Source of the DNA: Hydnum rufescens UP504
Taxonomy: Eukaryota; Basidiomycota; Agaricomycetes; Cantharellales; Hydnaceae
NCBI GenBank assembly: GCA_014904985.1
Contig: MU128929.1
Coordinates: 77,754 to 141,753 of the forward strand
Length of the DNA: 64,000 nucleotides
Direction: 5' to 3'
Part shown: positions 10,971 through 29,115 of the stretch, piece after piece
Position numbering within the stretch: the stretch's first letter is position 1
How the letters are laid out: each line of letters starts with the position of its first letter
Program-made: the position numbers and the translations under genes
Notes under the pieces: model-generated
Told to the model about the DNA's origin: nothing
What the model saw: only the letters and a program-made list of their open reading frames with translations
Database searches by the model: none

Positions 10971-12376
10971 TTAAAGTGGATACCTCCCAGTCATGGATGT
11001 CGCGCTTATTGGTGAAGCTCGGCCGTGGGCCATCCGCTCATTTTGGGGCGCCGGTCGAGTAGATATATGGGGAAGGGTGGGTCGCCCAATCGGTTGCAGG
11101 GGACGATTACTATTATTACTGTGTTGTGCTGGGTACGGACCGGAATTCTGAGCGTAATGATGTGGATAATGAGCCTCGTGGTCAAATTCTGGGAGAGTTG
11201 GGTTTACTGGCGCCAGCGGAGGGTTCCCAGACCTTTCAACTTCTTCGATCTTCTTACCGAGTTCTACCAACTGATTCTCGAGTTCGGGGACTGTATCCGT
11301 CACTAACTTTTCCTTTTTGTGCGTGAGTTTCTCCAACCGATGATTAAGAGCCGCGAGTTCTGATTCGAGCTCTCCTGCGCGTCGTCTATCCCCTTTTACG
11401 GCCTCCTCTACTTCAACTCGTGATTGGAGAGCCTGCGCCTGAACTCGCGCATACTCCAACTCGACAAGGCGTGATCGTTCTTCCAATTGTGGGAGCGACC
11501 CTTCCACCAACTTTACTTGCTCGTCAGCTTCGACTGAGGCCGCCAGGAGCCTTTTCGTTGCTTCTTGCAAGGCAAGAATCTTTTGTCTGGTTCGCTGGTC
11601 TGCCTGCGCTGATTTCTCTGAAGCTCGCTTCAGGGCTTCGATCTCGGATCGGAGGGCTGCGTCTGCACGCTGAGATTCACGCCGGGAGGCCTTTAGACGG
11701 GTTATTAGCGAAAGCCTTTCGGCATCGAGTGTGGCCAATTCGTGGAGGAGGTGAGAGGCACGCTCTTCGACTGTTACTGGCCGTGGAGGATCTGGTGGAG
11801 ATGGTGTCGCCGGTCGAGTCACAGCCGGAGTGAGGGGTTGAACAGTAGGGAGTATAGGTGCGTCTTCCTCAACCTCAGTATCAGGATTGACATCATCAGA
11901 ATCTATGTGTAATTAATGGATGAGATGATATATGCGTAGAGTTCATCGGGCAGAGAACGCCCACCGGAACCAGGTTCAGTAGTAATCTTTCCACGTATAC
12001 TATCTTCTCCCGCTACAACAGCAAGTTCGATATCGTATTGACGAGCAGGGAGGAGCCCGTATAAGATAACAATCGCCTCTTCGTCCGTATCGTCATCGAT
12101 ATGCATGACGACCCTCTGCCACGGAGCATTATTCACTTTCACAGACAAACCTTTTCCAAGGAGGTCTGAAATTGACAGTGGACCTGAGTGTTTATGTATT
12201 TGACTAGGACCTGCACGATCCGAGTCGTCGCCATCCAGGACATGGTCGAGAGAGGAGAGTACAAATGTAGCTGAGACCGGGGTAATCTCGCGGACCAACA
12301 GCGCCAAGCGCGGGGTCCAGGGACGCACCGAGGACCAGCCAGGAGGCGAGGGTGGCCGTCGCATGCTTAATGTCAT
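10971..12376 (-). CDS. Unrecognised protein: N-terminal beta domain plus long coiled coil
   Basis: Two exons are joined by an intron at 11,903-11,964 (GTGGGC donor, TAG acceptor). The first exon has WSSVRPWTPRLALLVREITP and YGLLPARQYDIELAVV, alternating hydrophobic strands that resemble a fibronectin type III fold. The second exon begins with an acidic linker, then a heptad-rich coiled coil from about 11,770 to 11,190 (for example ELATLDAERLSLITRL), and ends with a Pro/His/Asn-rich tail. The family is not recognised. I chose ATG 12,376 (MTLSMRRPP) because the upstream ATG at 12,487 would run into the IleRS gene. It diverges from IleRS across only about 60 bp and converges on the SNF2 gene, whose stop is 242 bp away. 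A scaffold role is only a guess from the coiled coil. Confidence 0.65.
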
Positions 12377-12437
12377 CCCGCCCTTTGTGGGCAGAGTGCC
12401 GGCAGCTGCCGATTGCACATTCGATGGGCATTTTGGG

Positions 12438-16554
<4,117 letters not shown>

Positions 16555-16656
16555 TGTATGCATGCAATCTCAGAGGGCCATTATTGATTGCAGGACGTAC
16601 ATTCACTACTTGATGTCCAACATTGAGACTATCAAAAACCAGTAACACTCTAGACT

Positions 16657-19391
<2,735 letters not shown>

Positions 19392-19583
19392 GGTCGAGAA
19401 TGCGAGCGACAGCGAGGCGAGGATGCTGTGGATGGGAGAAAGATTTACAAGAGGGACGCAGCAGTATAGATCGCAGATATCCACACCGTGATATCCTCAT
19501 GTGACATCAAAAATGACTCGTCACAATTTCAGTTGGAAACCGATTATAATTCTGCATAAACATATTTTACTCGATAAACTCTA

Positions 19584-20571
19584 TCAAGCGCCCGCAACTG
19601 CCTTTTGCAGTCTCTTCAAACTGTCGTCGATTTTAGATATGTAGGTGTCACACAGCGTTTGCAACTACAAGTGGAATATTCAAATGAAAACCGAGTCAGA
19701 GAACTTCACAAACCCCACCCAAAAGAGAAATGACGCACCGATTTTCCCTCCGGGGAATTTTTGTCACATCCACTGTCCTTCATGCTTGTTTGTCGAATCT
19801 GACGTACTTGTATCCGCGTCACCTCAGCTTGCTTCCCAGCATCTTTCACGAATTCGTTGCGAGATTCGACAGTAGGTCTAGTCGTGTAGTTCAGGACGAT
19901 GCTGCGACATCACGTATTGAAGGGGCGTACTTTGGCATAGGCACCCGGATTGTGTTCTCATTCACGATTTGGGGTGCTACGCCCTTGATTTTGCTGTCGA
20001 ACAAAGCCCGTTCCACGAGTCTCAACATCTGAACGTCAATTTCAATGTGAGAATACACAAGGTTCAATAAGATTCATCTTTTGTACGAATACATGCAACG
20101 ATCGGCGTCACTTACGCTCGGTTCAAAAACAGTGACGACAAGAGTAGTGCCCTCCTTGACGCCGATGCTCGCCACATCGCGAAGTTTATATCGCACATCG
20201 CCGAGAAGATTCGGCACCTTGACCCCTTCAATGAGCGATGGCATGACTCTCCCGATAGCGCGACTTTCGAGTACAGCCATTTGCTTCTCATAATGCGCCA
20301 CGCTCCCAGTCATCTTTTCCTCTGCTGAGATGAGAAGTACCTTGAATGCCTGCCCTTGAATCGGGGTATCTCCACGTCTAGCTGAGTAGAGGATGACAGG
20401 CTCGTCATTGTACAATTTTTGTCGCGTCTTCTTGAATCGGAGGTGCTGCAGGCCAGAGCTCCGAAGGAACAAGGAGCCATGCAAAGAAGCAGGGCCCAAG
20501 CTCAATAAAGAGGCTCTCGTGCCTCTTGAGCATATACAGCTGCCGCCCACGAAACGAATGAAGGAAACCAT
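19584..20571 (-). CDS. RRF1: Mitochondrial ribosome recycling factor
   Basis: The product splits post-termination ribosomes in mitochondria together with EF-G2. The predicted start ATG 20,571 (MVSFIRFVGGSCICSRGTR) gives a basic, amphipathic presequence; an upstream in-frame ATG at 20,631 is less likely. Recognisable blocks are GSVAHYEKQMAVLESRAIG, VPNLLGDVRYKLRDVASIGV, GTTLVVTVFEPS, SRPTVESRNEFVKDAGKQA, VTRIQVRQIR and the C-terminal helix SKIDDSLKRLQKAV before the stop at 19,584. The middle contains at least two introns, and the join near 19,690-19,780 is not fully resolved. It is the third translation gene in a row (after IleRS and ProRS) and lies head to tail with ProRS on the same strand, about 190 bp upstream. 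Confidence 0.85.
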
Positions 20572-21004
20572 GTTTGCGTTTTCCATCGGTAACTGCCGGC
20601 GTAAGCACATGACACTCGATAGAGCTTCCACCTCTAGTTCAGAACTTGAAAAGCCCGTCGCTATTCGATCGGCGCCTGTGAACCTCTAATGTATCCTTTG
20701 TGACATACGGTATCAGACCATGCTGCATGGATTCAAAATTATCGCCATCTTCCACTGAAATTGAATCCGTTGAGCAGCGTCGTCTGACCGGAATCCAAGA
20801 ATCTCCGCAACTCGCTATTTTAATCACTTAAATGATCACTCAGTTATGTGGGTCCATAGCCATTCTTGTGAGTGCCTCTGGTTCGGTATTAGAAAAGGAC
20901 ATAAGAACAATGAAATGAAGACGAGGCTCATCCTATCAACAAAAGGATAAACCAGTAAAGGAAGGAGCGGATTACATTGGCAAAGGGAGAGAAGCCATCT
21001 CATA

Positions 21005-22927
21005 TCAGCTCACGCCATCCGCCTGGGCCTTCTTTTCAGGAACCTCCACGGCAACAGTCGAAGCAGAACTGGCCGCCTTCTCTTCATCCCCCGCACTAGC
21101 CTTGGGGATTCTGTAGAAGACGAGGAGTGCTATTGCCTCCACAAGCAGGAACGCCAAGACGAACCAGAATCCGTCGGCGATGCCCTTATATCCTGGTTCA
21201 CGTCCCTTCGCGATCTGCTTGGCATTTTCTGAAGACGCGATAGAAGCGAGGATCGCAACACCCAGTGCGATAGCACCCTGCAATGCGCAGTTGAAGACCG
21301 CACCGACGATACCGGCGATTTCAGGTGGTGTACTGACGTATAATGATTGAGCGCGAAATCCGGACACTAGACGCACGCAGGGATAAACAATCATAAACTC
21401 ACTTCATGAAGATTGCAATGTTAGCGTTAGTATAGACGATCATGTTTCCCATAGTCCCAATAGCAAAGGCAGGGAAAATGTACGACCAATATCTGAAAGG
21501 CCACGGGTTAATCGTCAAAGTTGAGATAACTACTGAGCGATCCTCACCTCTCACGGGAGTTCGCAAAGGGAAGGAGAAATGTGGCGATGATGTCGAGCGT
21601 AAGACCACCCAGGATAGTCCACTTTGGATTCACGTATTCTACCAATTTAGAAGCTATGCCCGCAACAAGTATGGAGAAGGTACCCGCGGGGAGCATGTGC
21701 ACCGAAGTGCTGACTGCACTCCAGTGATAGTCGGCTTCGAAGAGGGGCATGAACGAGTAGAACACTGTATGAAGTTACAGGGGCTATGAAGAATGCGCAC
21801 AGAAACATAGTCGAGGCAGAACACGTACGGGCGACCCACCAGAAGAAGGGAATGAGACCCAGAGCCGCAAGGATGGGTACATTTGGGTAGAACCACACCC
21901 GGGGAGGCAGCGCCGCCATGTGGGGATCAATCGAAGCTTCGTAGACGAAAATCCGGCACCCAGGAAAACGGAGATGATTAGGGGGGCGATGACCTTGGCT
22001 TGGCCCCAGCCGGTGGCGGAACCAGACGTAACAGCGAAAATAAATAAAATAATTGACGCTACAGTCCCAGGATTGAGGAAAGGGTGAGTAAATGTTCTGT
22101 TTCTTTAGGGACGTATGAGAAATGAACATACCAGTAATCAACGAAACACCCCCAAGATCAAGTCGGCGTAAGGACGGCTTATTGGGGCGCGGGGCGGAGG
22201 CTGGAACGAGAGGGATGGTGATAAGAGCGATTGGGACACCCATGCACGTAGTCACCCAAAAGGTCCATCTCCACGATGCCCACTGCACACAGAAACCGCC
22301 AATAACAACACCCAAGACTTGACGGTTTGGTACGGGTGAGTCAGTCGCCCAATACCAATAGAGGACTAGGGCCACATACCATTTCCAATCGCACCTGCCC
22401 CTCCGAAGAATGCAATGCCTCGATTTTGTTCCACTGGGTCAGGGAACCATTCGACGATAAGACTAAGTCCAGACGGGACAGTCATAGCCGCGCCAATTCC
22501 TGACATCGCCCTAAGGACGAAGAGGGCGACCTTGTTGTCGCAGAACCCACATCCAAGGGAGAAGATGCCAACGAGAGCAGCGCCAACGAGGAAGCACCAT
22601 TCTACGGTTCAAGCATTATAATAACTATATTGAACCAAGAAACGAGGCGAAGATCGACATACTGGAGCCGTATATATCGGCGATGCGTCCAGAAATGAGA
22701 AGAAATGCTGCGAAGGTGGCCGAATATGCAGCGAAAATCCAGGTAGATTCGTTAGTACCCAGTTTCAACGCTGAGTTCATCTGGTTGATGGCGGGGAAGA
22801 GGGCAGAGGCGATGAACGCGTCCATGAACTCAGCGAAGCAGAAAATAGCCAACATAAAGGCCTTGCGAGTCGATCCCAGTACTGGGCGCACATAAACATT
22901 GGGTGCACTCTTCTCCAGCTCAGACAT
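21005..22927 (-). CDS. MFS transporter, DHA2-like (Atr1/Amf1-type)
   Basis: A multi-pass membrane transporter of the major facilitator superfamily. The first exon (ATG 22,927, MSELEKSAPNVYVRPVLG) leads into TM1 and TM2 with ESTWIFAAYSATFAAFLLIS and GRIADIYG. Later exons carry GIAFFGGAGAIGN (motif C-like), VLGVVIGGFCVQWASWRWTF, PSLRRLDLGGVSLIT and a final pair of helices (GIADGFWFVLAFLLVEAIAL) before an Ala/Glu-rich cytosolic tail that ends at 21,005. The layout suits a 14-TM proton antiporter. Closest remembered relatives are fungal Atr1/YOR378W-type proteins. The substrate cannot be told from sequence: drug, boron, ammonium or other export are all possible. Introns are short and all appear regular. 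Confidence 0.85.
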
Positions 22928-23989
22928 GTTGGCAGGGGGGGGGACCGATCTCAGTCAACGATGTCTAACGTTGATCTTTATACGATAATACGAGGGCATG
23001 GCCGAAACTCTCTTACTAAGGCTCATAGAGAGAGACAAATACCTCCACACGAAAATTATTCGGCCTCACGAGCACGGAGACTGCCATTCGCGACGTCAAA
23101 TAACGAAATGAAACATACAGTCGGATGTTTTTGAGGGCGTCGGGCGGCACCTTGCTCGAATGGTCTTCCAGCTCAGTTTGGCAACTCGAAACAGAACAAT
23201 TCAGAAACAATACTGCACTTTTTCAGAACTAAGTTGGTTGCCGTCCCCGCTATTTTTTCACCTCCGGCTATCTCCGCCACTTAGTGCTTAGTCAGTACAT
23301 GTTCCTCGACCGACCTTTGCTTGCACTGTGCCCAAGCCCTCTGATATGTTGTTGCATGAATCTCTAGGCAAAGTATAGTTGACAGTTGATCCAGAAGGTA
23401 CAGACTGATTTTCCAGCAAGGTGTATATGTATTATTGTCATATACAGAGATTTGACTGCAGTCAACTTCGAATCGAGTCGAGCCGGTAAATTTGGCTTGA
23501 CTTCGGAGATAAGCCAAAGTGAACGGAAGTCATGCGGAGTCGCCCGAAGTCGAGCTGAAGTCGAACCAAGCGGAGTCGCAGGGGAGACGCGAGAGACTAT
23601 TTATCCCTGTATCGCATGTACAAGACCCCCCTAGGCGCCTCATAGCTACCTGTAGGCAGCCCAAAGCGGTATATAAAAGGGAGTTCCACCACCACCAATT
23701 GCCTGTGGCAATTTTCACACCCGCACCAGCAAAGACCTGCCATGGATTGCAGGCTGACTGTTTCGGAGGTCGCGCAGATGAACTTCACTAGCTGTCAAAG
23801 CATCTTTTGGTCTGAAGCTCGCAGATGATTTAGGCTCTTGCATATTGGACTGTATTTTATCGAAACTGGGAAACAAATCTGTATTAGCACTGCGCCTTTG
23901 CTGGATTGTGATTGGTCGTCAGACACAATCTCCATTGCACTAGTCGCCTCGGTTCGAGGACTGGTCACGAGTCTAGGCTAGATTCATGC
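22928..23989. other. Intergenic region with an AAGTC-rich repeat
   Basis: No gene is supported here. The stretch at about 23,450-23,590 is rich in AAGTC/GACTT and GGAGTCG words in both orientations; a similar element lies at about 50,630-50,760. A TATAAAAGG-like box at 23,672-23,680 has no clear gene downstream. Confidence 0.5.
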
Positions 23990-26215
23990 CGCCTTCGGAA
24001 CTCCCCAGACCCAGCTTGGTCTGGGTACGGACTAGAAGTCTTCGATGAACCGAAGCATTCGCCCTTCGCCTTTGCCTGCCAGAAAGTCTACCGTTCAGCT
24101 CTGTACCCCCCATTCGATACTCAACCATTCCATTCCTCTGCCTCCTATAAGACACACTCTGCTCTCTGGAATTCCCGAACAATCTCAGATATACCCTGTT
24201 GTCCGCGACCTGGGCTATAACTTCTGAATGTCTTCGCTGGCTTCACTATGACTTGCTCCGGAGACGCCGTACCATGATCCCGGCTCCACGTCCTTCCACT
24301 TCTGTTGGGTAAATTAGCAGTGTCAAGCGATTCCCACTGATGCTCAATAAGTCATTATCCAGTACCTTGGACGCCTACGTCGAGTTAGAAGTCATCTCCC
24401 CCATTGTTTCTTTGGTGAATGGGCTACGCCGAAACCCCCAGTGTCCTGCACTCTGGTATCAAATCAATGTTGATCCCGACGGTATGTTGTGGCGCCCCCT
24501 GTTTGACGTTTAGACATTATTGAACACCACATAGATCCTCTCCTGGTTACCGAAGTCCGGTTTTTTGCTGAGTCCCCCCAGGACGATCTAAAGTTTCCAA
24601 TCTTCCTTTGCTTTGTCTGTCTTGATGATTCTTATCTCATTCCATTACTCTCTGGTATTCATATATCCTTTTACAGCCACGCCTATCCTTTCAACGGGAC
24701 ACAGCATCGGGAGAGTTCACACTACCGATGTCTCCATCGCTTGTCCGCGCACTGTCTTCGCTTTGTCCATTTCCTCAGGGAAATCGAATTATTGCCACAG
24801 ATTTCTCCCGCACTGTGTTGATTAACAGTGCTGATGAGAACCTTACCTCGGTTTTGTCTGAGGTCACTTTATCACAATCTCGCCCTCTTCGCTATCTCCT
24901 TACTAGTTACATCCATGAAGCCTTGCCAGCAGAATATTTCGACCTGGATACGGAGTATCGTTTCATTCCCCAAGGGGCGCCTAATGACCCAGATCTCCCT
25001 CTCCCCCCTGACCATGAGATCTTGTCCACCCACACTCGTCATTCAGATTTCGACCGGTACACGCTAGTCAATAACCGGGCTGCCGCCGAACAGTTTTTCA
25101 GGTGGAAGGCTTCGAAGTGCGCAGAGCGCGTTCTTACTCTGGTGGGGACAGCCATACACGCAGAGTCTCTTGGGTTTATGGAGAGACACAGGCCGTTTCA
25201 GCCACGCTATCGTCTTGAACCCCTTCCTGAACCTACCCGTGCACATTTAATCGCTACAGCTCGCCCTGCTTTCCCCCATTTTGTTTCATTACTGAATGGA
25301 TCGCGATCCTTCAGTCTGTTGTTAGATGAAGAACTGACTCCCTCCGAAGGAACCGGCTATGCACGTACGTTCTCCTGCCGTCTCACCGCAGTTGACGGTC
25401 AATTGCCTTCGGGTGACGTGCCCAAGAATTTATGCGTTAAATTATTCGATGATCATGCAGCATCTGTTCCCTCTCTCAGTGACTATCCCTCCTTGAGGAC
25501 GTGGTCTCAAGATTTTTATACCGCTGAAGATATGTTGCAAAATGAGGTAAATGCATATATGCGACTCGAACATGCATGGGGCACTGTTGTGCCGTATTTC
25601 TATGGGACTCATCGTGTGAGTGAATTAGTATATCCTGCACTGGCAGTTCGAACCGTATTGTTAGTTCATACTTCCGGATGGACGGCACCTGGCTGGGATT
25701 CTGATGGAGTATGTGACGAAGTCAGAGAAGAACCTGGACCAACATTCAGATGTTGCTCAAATCGCATTTGTGGGTATGAAGTATTCTCCTGCTTCTTGTT
25801 TTGTTCAGGGACCTCCTGTAGATTCAAGCTGCTCGCTCACGCAGTCCGCACTCTCCAATATGCTGATATAAGCCAGCACGACTGGTCCATCGAGCAATGG
25901 ATCTGTACACCCTCACCTTCGTGCACGGAATCTAATCCGCTTTGACCTGCGTCCTTATTGACTTCTCTCTGACTACGCAAGGCGATTGCTACAGAGATGC
26001 TTATAAGGGAGATGACTATGGGGATATGGCGGATATGGTGTCTGAGGCTGGAATTCCGCCAGATCTGATCAGGGAATGGTTTGCGCCTCGGGAGGAGTGG
26101 GATTTTTTCCGGTCTTCGTTTGTGATGGACCAAGCTGGAGGTGTTTAATTAGTACTGAGACATGTGCAGATACTGACACCCCCAATATCAATATGGGGGG
26201 ATCTTGGTGTGGCTT
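23990..26215 (+). repeat. Segmental duplication, copy A (partner at about 40,385-42,505)
   Basis: This stretch aligns by eye over its whole length with about 40,385-42,505 in the same orientation, including non-coding flank, introns and exons. Examples of shared words are GCTCTGTACCCCCCATTCGA, CACTATGACTTGCTC and TTCTCCTGCCGTCTCACCGC. Substitutions and small indels are spread throughout, so the duplication is not recent. No terminal repeats or target-site duplications were found. Confidence 0.85.
24274..26148 (+). pseudogene. Protein-kinase-like (PKL) fungal family, copy 1, C-terminus frameshifted
   Basis: Likely exons start at ATG 24,274 (MIPAPRPSTSV). A long open frame then runs from about 24,728 to 25,945. 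The fold hints are kinase-like: NLCVKLFDDHA (beta3-type Lys), MLQNEVNAYMRLEHAWGTVV (helix C with Glu), PYFYGTHRV, LLVHTSGWTA, then LQYADISQHDW in place of the HRD loop and VLIDFSLTT in place of DFG. Substrate and activity are unknown. Relative to copy 2 a single G is missing near 25,939. The frame containing the catalytic loop therefore stops at 25,945, and the DFS-like motif lies in another frame, ending at 26,148. The sequence from 25,768 to about 25,815 looks like a 48-nt intron. I call this copy damaged; it could still be expressed as a truncated protein. Confidence 0.6.
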
Positions 26216-26578
26216 GGCTTTGGAGATAACGCCCACCATGGCCACTCCAGTTTCGCTCATCCAACTGAGAAAAATTCTGATTTGCGACTGTTCTCACTAT
26301 TGTCACATACTCTGGTGAGGTGGTATCATGCTGGCCGAGTTTGGATATCTTCAGATAACACTATGACATGCACCGATGCCTCTCCGGATGCTCATGCAAG
26401 TCCAACCGCTCTGGAAGGGATATTAATGTCTGATGGACCATAGAAATCACATGAATACTCTAAATAATGGAAAACCATGACTATGGGTTCGAGTGAACTC
26501 GAGGCGGTTACAATGTTCAATCTCTGGCTATCGAGAAAAATCAAGTACGGTCATTGCAATATTTTATGTCTATGGTGC
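26216..26578. other. Intergenic, nothing recognised
   Basis: The stretch between the kinase-like copy and the stop of the Tpo1-like transporter holds only short frames without family motifs. Confidence 0.4.
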
Positions 26579-29115
26579 CTAGTGATTGGTGTGCGAAGCC
26601 GCGAGACGTTTAGCAAATCTCGATCTCGCGCGGATTTCCGAACCCCAGATTATGAGGATGAAGGGACACAAACAGAGTAAGAGTGAAATGAGGGCGAAAA
26701 GCATGGACGCCCACGGGAATGTCAACTTTCGATACATCTACGAAAGGAGAGACGAATAGAGATTGGTTGGATTCTGAAAGCTTGGCGCAAAAGTATTGAA
26801 AGCTCGAACCTGTCGAGTGAAGAGCGGGAAGGCAGCGGCCATAATATTACGCAGGAACGACTGACCACTAAGAGCTGAGCTTGCGTAGATCAAGTATGCT
26901 GATATAAAGGCCTTTTAGTGGGCGATCCGGGCGATCAATAAGATGACGGAAACAATGTCATACCATCTGCAAGATAATTGAAGACAGCTAAGTACACGTG
27001 AAACAAGCCTACGATGAAGACGGTAATTCCGATGCATGGTGCAATCCAAGGTATGTTACTGCGGTGTTCGATGGTCGTCCAAGCATAAATAATAGCCCCT
27101 CCATAATAGAACACCACACTCCTCAGTCTCACAACAAAATGGCGGATAGGGCACGCTCACCAATTACAATAAGAATACCACCAATGCACGCGAAATATAA
27201 TCGCGCCTCGGGTCCACGAGTTGCCACTTTGGCCCTGAGGATCCCGAATCAAATAATTCCCTTGAATCTGCAAGTTTGGCTTCAAGCTTGCCTATATAGC
27301 CTCTCCTGCCAGAAACCAGTGATGAAGCCGATAAGAGAACCAATAGAGACCGTGGCGAAGACGGCGCCCAGCTGACCAGGATTAAACTGGGGGTACAGCG
27401 TTCCGAAAACCAGGCCAACAGATCTAGGGGAAGAAACGTACGTGAGACTCGTCAAATAATGAAGCCTAATTGGGCGATACACACTCGATCAGCGCAAAGA
27501 GGACGCCCCAAACGAATCCAATCCAAATCTATAAGAAACAATGAGACAGGCCAAGGAGGCATAAAATCATGGCCCCCAGGCACATACACTGAAGCTAAGG
27601 ACGACAGGTTCAGTGATCAAGAGCCCTTAAAGGACGGAAATCAGACATTTTAAGGAGGTCAGAATAAGAATAGGCGCACGCACAAATTGGCCGAGTGCAT
27701 GAGATCCAGATTAATTCTCTGAGACTCGGTCGTTCCTAAATGAGGATATTTAGCATGTTGTACAAAATAAAATAAAATGATAAGGCAACATCTTCAATTC
27801 GAGGACGGTAACGATTATCTCCCGACTCTTTGCGTAGGAGGTGCACTTGTCGAATCAGTAGCACTGACCCTCGAGTCTCTTCCATGAAAAAGTACAACAC
27901 AAGCCAATAGGCTCCGGAAGTACTGAGAAGGATGGCTAAGCTTGGGCGATCATATTTTTCATATTGTCCCAAGGACTCACATTAGAGAGATCCAACTGGA
28001 GAGAGCATGGGAAATTAAGGATAACCCGTCTATTTTGTTTTAATCAAAATCAAAACGTACTTGATCCACCTCCATTCTAGGTTTCGATTATTTTCAATCC
28101 ATCCGGCGATGACGGGACCCAAACCGACTGAAAATAGAGCAGCAGCAGCATACAAGTTCATTGGAACCCCCCGATCCGCAGTACCTAGGAAAATTATTGA
28201 TGGAGAAGCTCATAATTGTTGTGAGAGCCAAGGGTGAAAAATACATACGCCACATATCAGCCAAGGTGCCCCCGACCATGGTAGCCCCCGTCGAGGCCGC
28301 TGAACCCTGGATGAACTTACAAATGATTACTGTCGCGATATTCTGCGCGAGGGCTATCGGCAGGAAGAATATGCAGAAGAAGGCGCAAGTCACCTAGAAA
28401 ATACAGAATCTGAAAGATTGAACATGAACTCGGGGACGTACGCGCCTACTGACAAGATACATGGGCCGGCGACCGAATTCCTCGCTGAACGAGGCCAGCA
28501 CAAGGGGCGCAACACCAAAACCTCCAATGTAGGTGGTGAGGCCCGCGGAGGCTTGAAGCACGGTACAGTTGAGATCGCGCGTCATGCTCGGATAACCAAC
28601 AGGGTACGCCGACGCCGCAGAAGCTGAGACGATTGGATCAGTGCAAAGCAATGCAGAAACAATTTTGGTTGCGACTGACACACAAAACCAGTATACGCGC
28701 ACCCCACAATGGTTATTAGCCATTTTTTGGAGGCGCTCCAATTGAAAGGGTCCCGTGGATCGTCTTTCTCAAACTCAACCTTGACGGGGTGTGCATTCAG
28801 TGAGCCTCGATATGAAGAGGCCTGCTTAGGGATCCTACATACATATATTGGTTCTTCATCCAGGCCTTTCTCGTTAGCCATGACGTGAGGATGGTCAGTT
28901 TGTGAAGCTGTGACCCAAGTCTGGGACCAATTGTCTAAGGTGACAACACCATGAATAGTGGTGGGGGTATCAGTGAGGCGTGGGGCGATGGGGTCGTTTA
29001 CCAAGACATTGGGACCCGATTCAAGTTGGAGGAGACTTTCGGGAGCGAACTGACGTTTTCCCTCGGTGGCTGGCTCGTTGCGATCACTCTCTACTGAGGC
29101 AGCGGCAATAGACAT
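26579..29115 (-). CDS. MFS transporter, Tpo1/Flr1-like DHA1 family
   Basis: A 12-TM drug:proton antiporter-type protein of the fungal plasma membrane. ATG 29,115 begins a long hydrophilic N-terminus (MSIAAASVESDRNEPATEG). It runs to the typical pre-TM1 motif KDDPRDPFNWSASKKWLITI. Other blocks are GGFGVAPLVLASFSEEFGRR, CKFIQGSAASTGATMVGGTL, NNRNLEWRWI, FFMEETRGSVLL, GTLYPQFNPGQLGAVFATVS, IFNYLAD-like FNYLADG, SGQSFLRNIMAAAFPLFTRQ and the C-terminal IIWGSEIRARSRFAKRLAAS before the stop at 26,579. Family members export polyamines, quinidine, azoles or mycotoxins; the substrate here is unknown. Several introns break the gene. The joins around 27,430-27,720 and 28,020-28,080 were not resolved, so an undetected lesion is possible. 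Confidence 0.8.

Noticed and set aside
11420..11833. Plus-strand 137-codon frame
   Set aside because: Antisense shadow of the coiled-coil exon of the minus-strand gene.
23930..23980. GGTTCGAGGACTGG considered as a tRNA B box
   Set aside because: No A box, acceptor stem or anticodon arm could be folded around it.
23990..26215. Duplicated kinase-like block considered as a transposon
   Set aside because: No terminal inverted or direct repeats, target-site duplication, transposase or reverse transcriptase was seen; a segmental duplication fits better.
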